A stretch of 35,692 nt of DNA, from NCBI GenBank assembly GCA_944387095.1, contig CALXDP010000019.1:1-35692 (forward strand). The letters are read 5' to 3'. This DNA is from an uncultured Oscillospiraceae bacterium. Lineage in GTDB: Bacteria > Bacillota > Clostridia > Oscillospirales > Oscillospiraceae. The notes beneath the pieces were generated by a model. It saw only the letters and a program-made list of their open reading frames with translations, had not been told where the DNA came from and ran no database searches. Position 1 is the first letter of the stretch, and every line of letters starts with the position of its first letter. This document shows, piece after piece, positions 24,354-30,864 of this stretch. Position numbers and translations under genes: made by a program.

Positions 24354-24510
24354 TTTTGCCGTTAATGTCAGAGCTATTTTTACTCCGTAAGCGCAAAACC
24401 CGAGGGCGGCTTGCCCGCGCAACATGTCTCTGCCAAAGCATAAGAGGCTATTATTCATTGCTGTGAATACATGGTGTTTTTCGGGTGAAATCATCACTCG
24501 GCGCGAAAAA

Positions 24511-24566
24511 TGTCGAAAAAAGTAAAGAAAAACTTCTTGTGCTTTATAGAAATTTTCCCGTATACT
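24511..24566 (+). promoter_or_regulatory. Toxin-operon promoter with Spo0A-box-like site
   Basis: TGTCGAA (24511-24517) within AATGTCGAAAAAAG matches the core of the Spo0A box. Downstream, TTGTGC (24537-24542) and TATACT (24561-24566) are 18 bases apart and could be the promoter. TTGTGCTTTA (24537-24546) recurs at 27875-27884 upstream of another gene of the island. The response regulator at 26991 has a Spo0A-type DNA-binding domain, which makes this site attractive, but one 7-base match can arise by chance. Confidence 0.5.
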
Positions 24567-24635
24567 TACTACTGTAAGATTTATTATTGCGGTTTAAAGT
24601 TAATTTAGCAGGGAAACAAAAGTGAGGTGTATTTG

Positions 24636-25706
24636 ATGTTAGCTCCAGATGATTTGGATGCCATTCTCCGTTCCCTCAAAACCATTTATGTGGAGATGCT
24701 GTGGGCCGATCAACTGGTTACTGCGGGGCGCTGTTTTCAGGTGTATGACAACGATCAGGAAACCACCTGGACCTCCACCCTGCAGGCACGTGTATCGCTG
24801 CTGGCTGAAGACGCCGAACATTGGCTGGATGCCAAGCCGTCGGTGGCCTCCAAGCCGTTTTCCACGTTTTTGACCTATTCCAATGCATTTTTCGCCACCT
24901 CAGAGACCTTGCAAAGCGGAGCTTCCCGGGATGTTGTGGTGCAAGCCTTGGACCGGCTGAGCGCTGCGGCCAACAACTGCGTCGTGGAATCCCGTACGGC
25001 ACGGCTGCAATTCGAGCAATGGGTGAACGATGCCATGGTACATACCAGCGGCGTGGAAGACAGCATCCAGGAAGCCTGGGCTGTTTTGGGCAGCACGGAG
25101 CGCAAAGTGGTCGATCTGTCCGAGCGCATTGTCCAGGTGCAGAATAACTTGCAAACGCTTTCCGGGGTGGTCGCCCCCGACCAGCTCTCATCCCAGACGC
25201 TGGACGGGCTGTCCACCATTCTCGTCAATACCGCATCGCTGGTTTACAATGTCGCCATCAAGGGACTGCCCATCCCGTATTTATCGGTTGCCAGCACATT
25301 TTTTACGCTCGGCAAGCTGTTCTACACGATCTTTTCGACCGGCGACCAAATCCAAGCGGAAATCCAGGCGTTGGGTAGGTATCGTTTTGATCTGAGCCAG
25401 ACGCAGCTCGCCCTGGCGCAGACCAAAGCGGTCCTGTGTTCGCTGTATGATATGCGGCAGCTTCTTACCTCTCAACGGAGTTCTCTGATGAACATCGAAA
25501 CGTTTTGGAGCAATGAAGTGCGTAATATCACGACCGTTCGCAACAAATTTGCATTGATGGAATCGATCCCTCCCGATGATCCAGAGATCCAGCAGCTTCC
25601 TGCCGCCGAAGTGACCTGGGATATCCTCAAAAACCGTGCACAGTCCCTGATCTCCAATTTCAGCCGCAGTGTTGATAACCAGACCGTAATTCACATCACC
25701 ATTTAA
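24636..25706 (+). CDS. Putative alpha-pore-forming toxin subunit A
   Basis: This 356-residue protein is almost entirely helical by composition, has no signal peptide and contains one hydrophobic stretch at about 200-235 (VAIKGLPIPYLSVASTFFTL and following) between long amphipathic helices. That architecture is the one of the ClyA/Hbl/Nhe and XaxAB/YaxAB alpha-helical pore-forming toxins. The next gene has a longer hydrophobic hairpin, so the two could be a bicomponent pair. The ATG at 24636 follows GAGGTG with six bases between. I cannot confirm the family without a structure or profile search; a non-toxin helical protein remains possible. Confidence 0.5.
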   Translation: MLAPDDLDAILRSLKTIYVEMLWADQLVTAGRCFQVYDNDQETTWTSTLQARVSLLAEDAEHWLDAKPSVASKPFSTFLTYSNAFFATSETLQSGASRDVVVQALDRLSAAANNCVVESRTARLQFEQWVNDAMVHTSGVEDSIQEAWAVLGSTERKVVDLSERIVQVQNNLQTLSGVVAPDQLSSQTLDGLSTILVNTASLVYNVAIKGLPIPYLSVASTFFTLGKLFYTIFSTGDQIQAEIQALGRYRFDLSQTQLALAQTKAVLCSLYDMRQLLTSQRSSLMNIETFWSNEVRNITTVRNKFALMESIPPDDPEIQQLPAAEVTWDILKNRAQSLISNFSRSVDNQTVIHITI

Positions 25707-25724
25707 CGACAAGGAGGAGTTATC

Positions 25725-26912
25725 ATGTCCAAGATTTTTCTGACCCCAACAATCGCCCATCCCATGCTCCGCGCCGCACCCCCTTTGACAGATGCCGCAG
25801 GCAGACCTCTCCAGCTCTCGGACAGCCAGAGCGAAGAATTACAGCTGGGACAATCTTTTGCTTCCCTGCGGCAGATCACCGAATCGTGTACTGCCATTGT
25901 CAGCACACAATTTTCTATGCCCGGGACTAAGCCAACCTGGTTTGATGACCTGAATAAGAAGTTCCACACGATGCAGGGACTTGCCAAAACCTGGCTCGAT
26001 GATTATTCGGTACCGATCCTCACAACCATTCCCTCCAGTGTCAATACATTTGTACCGGTCTTCGACGCGAGTGCGCATGCCTTGCGGATGATCATTGACC
26101 GCAATCCGGGAACGTTGTCTGATGCGGACGCGGCCACAGCCAGGGAAGTGCTGAGACGGATGATGGACAAGACCCAAAAAATCCAGACCGAAGTGGAAGG
26201 CTATGCCAAGGTCGATGAAAAAGGGAATAGCAGTGGTAGGCTGATCACGTGGCAGCGCGATATGCGCAACGCTTATCAGGAACTTAAGGAGGGCAGCACC
26301 AATATCCAGTCACTCAGCAAAGACCTTGCCACGGAGATCGAGAAGTACAACAGCACAATCGACACCCTAAAGGCTGAGATCAACTACTACAACACCATGG
26401 TCGCTACTGGGGCCGGGCTAGTCGGCGTCGGTTTGTTCGTGGGCGTCGTGGGCCTCGCCCTGTGCTTTGCGTTCCCGGTGGTCGGTGGCATCGGCCTTGC
26501 TTTGGGGATTGGCATGGTGGTCGGAGGCAGTGTCACCTGGGGTGTTATGCAGTCCAAGATCAACAAGGCCAACCAGGAGATTCAGGATCTGCGCAAGAAT
26601 ATTGCTGCCGACCAACAGACCATCGTTGCACTCAATACCCTGGGAGATGCAGCCGATGTGGTGCTGAGCAGCGCGCAAAATGCGGTCAACAATATGACCA
26701 ATTTTGCCGCCACCTGGGCCACGTTAGGCCGCTCGTTGCAGGCAACCTATACCGCGCTGGAGCAGGGCGGCCAGGAATCCTATTCCGCCCTGCTTGCCAT
26801 GGATCTGGATGAGGCCGAGGAAAACTGGAAGGATGTCAAGGAATATGTCAAGAAGCTTTCCGACGTCGACCCCGAGGTGAAAATCCATTCGGCCGGCGAA
26901 CAGGTCGCGTAA
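25725..26912 (+). CDS. Putative alpha-pore-forming toxin subunit B
   Basis: The 395-residue protein has long amphipathic helices on both sides of a Gly/Val-rich hydrophobic hairpin at about 224-275 (GLVGVGLFVGVVGLALCFAF, then GGIGLALGIGMVVGG), followed by a coiled-coil part (SKINKANQEIQDLRKNIAAD). This is the layout of Hbl/Nhe and XaxA/YaxA proteins, whose hairpin inserts into target membranes. There is no signal peptide, so release would need lysis or another route. AAGGAGG precedes the ATG, 18 bases after subunit A. Confidence 0.6.
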   Translation: MSKIFLTPTIAHPMLRAAPPLTDAAGRPLQLSDSQSEELQLGQSFASLRQITESCTAIVSTQFSMPGTKPTWFDDLNKKFHTMQGLAKTWLDDYSVPILTTIPSSVNTFVPVFDASAHALRMIIDRNPGTLSDADAATAREVLRRMMDKTQKIQTEVEGYAKVDEKGNSSGRLITWQRDMRNAYQELKEGSTNIQSLSKDLATEIEKYNSTIDTLKAEINYYNTMVATGAGLVGVGLFVGVVGLALCFAFPVVGGIGLALGIGMVVGGSVTWGVMQSKINKANQEIQDLRKNIAADQQTIVALNTLGDAADVVLSSAQNAVNNMTNFAATWATLGRSLQATYTALEQGGQESYSALLAMDLDEAEENWKDVKEYVKKLSDVDPEVKIHSAGEQVA

Positions 26913-26990
26913 ATCGGTTTACCGGGCGGGATGCCTTTGGGGTTTTCCAAGCGATTGATTTTCTCTTCTCAAAAGATAACGACCAAACCT

Positions 26991-27770
26991 CTACTTTATT
27001 TCATTGGCATAGTAGTAAATGAACTCCGTCAACGTGGGCACGCCTCGGTCAGATCTGATCCTGGCGGTATACAGCCGCAGGAGGTCATCAATGGGGGTGG
27101 TGCGCCACGCCCGTGCGATGGCGTTCTGCATCGCCCGCTCCACACTGGACTCGGTTTTCCCGTACTTCTCCGCGATCACACTGCAAAGATTATGGGTCGG
27201 CTGCTGGATAATCAGTTGAATACTGTCCACCAGATACCGATATCCAACGGCCTTGGAACTGATTCCAATCGAATCCAGCTCCGCACAGATCCTGCGCGTC
27301 AGCCGCCTCTTTTGTAGCTCCGGGCTTTCCATGGGCTCTGGGGAGCTGCCACCTGAAGCGGTTGGCCGATTTTGAATGACGGCTTTCATCATGCGCAAAA
27401 AGTCGACTGCCCCTTCGGGGGTGTAATCCCGCTGGTGCTTGGAAAGGATGAAGTCCGCGCCAAGTTGTCGGGCGGATTCATAGGTGACCAAACTGGAATT
27501 ATTTGTGGTAATCAGGACATACGGAATCCTTGGCAAATCACATTGCCGCATGTTCTGGAGCAGGAGCAGTCCGTTCCCGCTCCCGAAGTGAAGTTCCAGA
27601 TCCAGAATCACCGCGTCAGGCAAATGGCTTTGAATCAGGGCCAACGCCTCAGTAGAGTTGTTGGTCACCCCGACCAGAGCGACGTCATCCAAGCTATCCA
27701 CATAACGTATCGTCTGCTTGCACAGAATTGGGTCATCCTCCACCAGTAGAATACTCAACTGTCGCTCCAT
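26991..27770 (-). CDS. Orphan response regulator with Spo0A-type DNA-binding domain
   Basis: The 259-residue protein has a receiver domain (1-120) with Asp12, Asp13, phospho-acceptor Asp57, Thr88/89 and Lys111. The C-terminal domain (about 155-259) resembles the Spo0A effector domain: GYRYLVDSIQLI, then CSVIAEKYGKTESSVERAMQ and AIARAWRT. Spo0A itself starts sporulation; this one is divergent and shorter, so it is probably a dedicated regulator. No histidine kinase is in the window. It faces the toxin operon tail to tail and starts about 200 bases from the next plus-strand gene. Confidence 0.85.
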   Translation of the reverse strand: MERQLSILLVEDDPILCKQTIRYVDSLDDVALVGVTNNSTEALALIQSHLPDAVILDLELHFGSGNGLLLLQNMRQCDLPRIPYVLITTNNSSLVTYESARQLGADFILSKHQRDYTPEGAVDFLRMMKAVIQNRPTASGGSSPEPMESPELQKRRLTRRICAELDSIGISSKAVGYRYLVDSIQLIIQQPTHNLCSVIAEKYGKTESSVERAMQNAIARAWRTTPIDDLLRLYTARIRSDRGVPTLTEFIYYYANEIK

Positions 27771-27813
27771 GGCAGCTCCCCTCCGAACTTACAGGAATCA
27801 TATAGACAACCTA

Positions 27814-27842
27814 AGTATAATCTAGTTCCAAACAAATTACAA
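27814..27842 (-). promoter_or_regulatory. Promoter of the response regulator
   Basis: On the minus strand TTGTAA and TATACT are 17 bases apart, about 44 bases upstream of the ATG at 27770. Confidence 0.6.
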
Positions 27843-27874
27843 CGATTTCCAACAAAAACACGGACAAAAAGAAA

Positions 27875-27912
27875 TTGTGCTTTAGCGCGATATTTTTTAC
27901 TGTTCATATAAT
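27875..27912 (+). promoter_or_regulatory. Possible activator-dependent promoter
   Basis: A perfect TATAAT (27907-27912) has no -35 box at the normal distance. Upstream, TTGTGCTTTA (27875-27884) is the same 10-mer found at the toxin promoter, and both are preceded by A-rich sequence. This suggests control by a shared activator; the adjacent response regulator is the natural candidate. Confidence 0.4.
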
Positions 27913-27975
27913 ACATCCCAATCCTGAAGTGACATCACACATTGAATTGAATTATTGGACTGGAGGGAGTCTGAC

Positions 27976-28449
27976 GTGAAAATTATAGAGCATGAAACGC
28001 TGGAGTTGAAAAATGTCTTGTCATACAGAGGAAAGGTAACGCAGCAGGAACTGATTGCGAAATCCAGGGAGATTGAGCTCCTGCTGAGGGACTGGCAGGT
28101 AGAACAGACTATGCGGGCCGTGACCACAACCTTTGCAGTAGAGCAAACCGCATCTGGTCCTCTCGTTGATGTGGAAATTTTGGTTCCATTGGATCGAGAA
28201 ATTTCACCCCCCGCTGGTTACACATGGAAGCCGCATTTCCTCTTGACCAATGCCGTGGTGGTACAGCATAAGGGCGACCCCTCCGGTCTGCAAAATAGCG
28301 TTAATGATTTGAATGCCTATATAGCGGAGCACCAGTTGGTGCCAATCACAACAGGATACAATGTCACAATGCGGGATGCAAAAACCCCCGCCGACATAGA
28401 CAGCGTTGAAATCGCCGTCTATGTCGGCATCAGCCCGAACGTCCTATGA
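27976..28449 (+). CDS. Unknown 157-residue protein, GyrI/DUF5085-like
   Basis: The product begins MKIIEHETLELKNVLSYRGK from a GTG that follows GGAGGG by eight bases. It has two repeats of a beta-strand/helix pattern reminiscent of GyrI-like small-molecule-binding domains or the DUF5085 family, ending VEIAVYVGISPNVL. No DNA-binding part is present. It overlaps the CPBP protease gene by four bases (ATGA), so the two are translated together. The role is unknown; regulator, immunity or ligand sensor are all possible. Confidence 0.7.
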   Translation: MKIIEHETLELKNVLSYRGKVTQQELIAKSREIELLLRDWQVEQTMRAVTTTFAVEQTASGPLVDVEILVPLDREISPPAGYTWKPHFLLTNAVVVQHKGDPSGLQNSVNDLNAYIAEHQLVPITTGYNVTMRDAKTPADIDSVEIAVYVGISPNVL

Positions 28450-29438
28450 GCGCGCCAGTTCACGATGGGGCTCTGTCCAAACCGAGAGAGATATTTTCTC
28501 GGATTGGCTTTGCACTGCTGGCAGTAGCTGGAGTCAGCACGGTACTGCAGATCGTGGCTCTCACCATATTCATGGTTCTGGAAAGGCAAGGGATTGTCTG
28601 GATCCATACCTCCTGGGCAATGTGGGCCTACACCTTTATCCCAATCTATGGTTTTGCCATCCCGGTCGGGGGGTGGCTGATGCGGCGTGTGCCGGCAAAG
28701 GTACCTGTCCCCGAAAAGCTCGGATGGAAAAACTTTGCAATACTCCTGTTGATCTGTTTCCCGGTCATGTACGGAGGAAACCTGCTGGGGAACCTGATCT
28801 CTGCACTATTTTCCGGGGGTACCGCAGAAAATGGGCTGAATAGTTACGCCCTGGATGATAGCCCCTTGAAATTTTTGGTTATGGTTATCCTGGCTCCCCT
28901 TCTGGAGGAGATGGTGTTCCGAAAGCAGCTTCTGGACCGGTGTAGTCGCTATGGGGAGAAAACTGCGGCTCTCTTTTCCGCGTTGACTTTTGGGCTGTTT
29001 CACATGAACTTATTCCAATTTTTCTATGCCTTCGGAACGGGATGGATCTTTGCTTACACCTATCTGCGCACCGGTCTGCTGCGTTACAGTGTGGCCATGC
29101 ATATGGTGGTCAATTTTATGGGATCGGTTTTGGCCCCGTGGATTCTGAGTCAGGTGGACTTGGCTGAACTCAATAATTTGAACCTGCAAGCCATGGATGA
29201 CATTGCTTTAATGCAGTTGCTGCCAGGGATCGCCCTTATCACGGGGTATTTCGTTCTGCTCCTGGGACTTGTAATTGTCGGGACCGTGCTGCTCGTGATC
29301 AAAAGCCGTCAGTTGGTATTTCTCCCAGCGGAGGAGGAGCTGCCAAAGCCGCACCGCATCCACACGATTTATGGAAACGCAGGATGCCTGTCCTTCATCC
29401 TGTTTTGTACTGTCCTTTGTGCCATTAACTTGTTATAA
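28446..29438 (+). CDS. CPBP-family intramembrane metalloprotease
   Basis: This 330-residue membrane protein has eight or so hydrophobic segments and the CPBP (Abi/CAAX protease-like) motifs: EEMVFR at 154-159, the FHMN region (GLFHMNLFQFFYAF) and HMVVN. The glutamates and histidines form the proposed active site. Members near bacteriocin genes often give immunity or help processing. It overlaps its upstream neighbour by ATGA and lies about 400 bases before the precursor peptides. Confidence 0.88.
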   Translation: MSAPVHDGALSKPREIFSRIGFALLAVAGVSTVLQIVALTIFMVLERQGIVWIHTSWAMWAYTFIPIYGFAIPVGGWLMRRVPAKVPVPEKLGWKNFAILLLICFPVMYGGNLLGNLISALFSGGTAENGLNSYALDDSPLKFLVMVILAPLLEEMVFRKQLLDRCSRYGEKTAALFSALTFGLFHMNLFQFFYAFGTGWIFAYTYLRTGLLRYSVAMHMVVNFMGSVLAPWILSQVDLAELNNLNLQAMDDIALMQLLPGIALITGYFVLLLGLVIVGTVLLVIKSRQLVFLPAEEELPKPHRIHTIYGNAGCLSFILFCTVLCAINLL

Positions 29439-29469
29439 GCAATCATGAATTATTTGGGGAGGAAGTAGT

Positions 29470-29760
29470 ATGAACGAAACAAATATTTTTCAAGAGAAAA
29501 GCCAACAGCCGGGGCTGGGAGAGGAGCGCAGAAAAACCGGATATGTCCCTGCTCTGGTACTTGGCGTCTTAGCCATTGCCCTGGGGCTTTTTATCCCGCT
29601 GGTGGGGGAGATCCTTGCCGTCATCGGCATCATTCTGGCTGTAACCAAGCGGAAAATGTATCGCACTAAGGCGGCTTTGATCTGCAGTATCGTCGGGCTG
29701 CTTACCTCTGTCGCTAATCATATTTTGGGCGTGATCCTGCTGATGCAGGTAGTCGGCTGA
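29470..29760 (+). CDS. Small membrane protein, DUF4190-like
   Basis: A 96-residue protein with a charged N-terminus (about 1-25) and two hydrophobic segments (about 27-57 and 65-94). The basic loop KRKMYRTKAALICS between them is like small DUF4190-type proteins. Function is unknown. GGGGAGGAAG precedes the ATG. In this context an immunity role is possible, without direct evidence. Confidence 0.65.
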   Translation: MNETNIFQEKSQQPGLGEERRKTGYVPALVLGVLAIALGLFIPLVGEILAVIGIILAVTKRKMYRTKAALICSIVGLLTSVANHILGVILLMQVVG

Positions 29761-29786
29761 AGCGGATATCAGCTGGAGGATCTGGG

Positions 29787-29814
29787 TCGACACAGGGATT
29801 CCAGAGGATATAAA
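29787..29814 (+). promoter_or_regulatory. Possible promoter of the precursor genes
   Basis: TCGACA (29787-29792) and TATAAA (29809-29814) are 16 bases apart, 26 bases before the first precursor ATG. The match to sigma-A is moderate. Confidence 0.35.
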
Positions 29815-29839
29815 TATTAAAAAGAAAGAAGGTAACAAG

Positions 29840-30019
29840 ATGGAACTAATGACAAAAGCAAATTTATGCGAGATCTCGAATGAGGAAATGCTTACGGTAG
29901 ATGGAGGATGTGTTTCTATTGAGATCTCTGGAGAGGATATCCTTAATTTCGTCCAAATGCTTGGTGAAGCGGCGCACGATGCTTTTGGTTGCTTCAAATG
30001 TGGATTCCATTTCTTCTAA
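29840..30019 (+). CDS. Double-glycine precursor peptide 1
   Basis: A 59-residue peptide with a leader ending EISNEEMLTVDGG (Gly22-Gly23), the classic cleavage signal for C39 peptidase exporters. The predicted core of 36 residues starts at Cys24 and ends in GCFKCGFHFF, with three cysteines in all, so disulfides are possible. AGAAGG precedes the ATG. No modifying enzyme gene is visible in the window, so an unmodified bacteriocin-like or signalling peptide is likeliest. Confidence 0.8.
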   Translation: MELMTKANLCEISNEEMLTVDGGCVSIEISGEDILNFVQMLGEAAHDAFGCFKCGFHFF

Positions 30020-30039
30020 AATTAGGATGAGGTGATACT

Positions 30040-30171
30040 ATGTTTACTGTAATGGATAAAAATGAACTCATGGACACCAATGGAGGGATTGCTCCAGCAG
30101 TAGGAGTGGGTCTCTTAGTTTTGCTCTTGCTCGGAACGATGGCAAGCTGTGTAAACTCATGTGACCAATAA
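30040..30171 (+). CDS. Double-glycine precursor peptide 2
   Basis: A 43-residue peptide, leader MFTVMDKNELMDTNGG (Gly15-Gly16), core of 27 residues. The core is a hydrophobic stretch (VGVGLLVLLLLG) followed by TMASCVNSCDQ with Cys37 and Cys41. MASC resembles a lipobox, and the next gene but one feature downstream is a signal-peptidase-II-like protein, so a second processing event is conceivable. GAGGTG precedes the ATG. The gene is 20 bases after precursor 1. Confidence 0.75.
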   Translation: MFTVMDKNELMDTNGGIAPAVGVGLLVLLLLGTMASCVNSCDQ

Positions 30172-30175
30172 TGTA

Positions 30176-30226
30176 TAATTACGGGGGATCCAATTCCCTG
30201 ATAAGGTTGAGGATCCCCCATAATTA
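30176..30226 (+). terminator. Hairpin after the precursor genes
   Basis: TAATTACGGGGGATCC (30176-30191) and GGATCCCCCATAATTA (30211-30226) pair over 16 bases with one mismatch. There is no T-tract after it, so it may stabilise or partly terminate the precursor mRNA and lower transporter expression. Confidence 0.55.
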
Positions 30227-30249
30227 ACGCCCAAAAGGAGCTTGAGTAC

Positions 30250-30864
30250 ATGATCCAATATGTAAAAGTAAACAAGGCAATCTTTCTCTCTCTGCTTCTC
30301 CTGTGCGCCCTGTCCATGTCTGGGATGCTGGTCACCTCTTACATCCTGCGGCAGACCAGCCTGCACCTCATCGGCACCTGCACCGGCAGCGATCAGTTCC
30401 TCCATTTCCACCCCGCCATGAACGAGGCCGGCAGCACCCTGGCCCTGCGTCTGGGTCTGCCCTACGCCCGGGGGCTGTTCATTGCCCTGTGCCTGGTGCT
30501 GTCCGCAGGGGTGGCTTTGTACGCCATCTATCAAACCTATCTGTGCCGGTTCTACCGGGTGTCCACAGCGCTGTGCCTGCCCATGGGCCTGCTGCTGGGG
30601 GCCTGCCTGGGGCGGGCAGTGGAGCGGGTACTGTGGCCCTACACCCTGGACTTCATCGCCGTGCGCAACCTGGGCATCTGGGATGTGGGGGATGTGCTGT
30701 TGTTTCTGGGCGCCCTGGGATTGCTTGCCTGGGCTCTGGTGCAGTCCTTTCTGGAGCGCAAGGCCACCCGGGGGCTGAACCGGGCTCAGCGCAGAGAATA
30801 TTTCCGGCAACGCCGGCAGGGCTTCCGCACGGCACTGGTGGAAGGGAAGTTAGATATAAAATGA
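30250..30864 (+). CDS. Signal peptidase II-like (LspA) membrane protein
   Basis: The 204-residue protein has four membrane segments. Its second half aligns with LspA: GRAVERVLWPYTLDFIAVRN corresponds to the GNLIDR...VVDxID region, and WDVGDVLLFLGALGLL corresponds to FNxADxxIxxG. The catalytic aspartates would be Asp134 and Asp148. The usual Asn before the first Arg and FN before the second Asp are changed. LspA cleaves prolipoproteins, so this copy may act on the cluster's peptides. Its codon use is GC-rich compared with the genes around it. It overlaps the ABC gene by ATGA. AAAAGGAG precedes the ATG. Confidence 0.75.
   Translation: MIQYVKVNKAIFLSLLLLCALSMSGMLVTSYILRQTSLHLIGTCTGSDQFLHFHPAMNEAGSTLALRLGLPYARGLFIALCLVLSAGVALYAIYQTYLCRFYRVSTALCLPMGLLLGACLGRAVERVLWPYTLDFIAVRNLGIWDVGDVLLFLGALGLLAWALVQSFLERKATRGLNRAQRREYFRQRRQGFRTALVEGKLDIK

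Noticed and set aside
30303-30860. An N-terminal extension of the C39 exporter by 186 residues
   Set aside because: It is in another frame of the LspA-like gene, and MKYHCIKQHDITDCGAAC is the normal start of C39 exporters.
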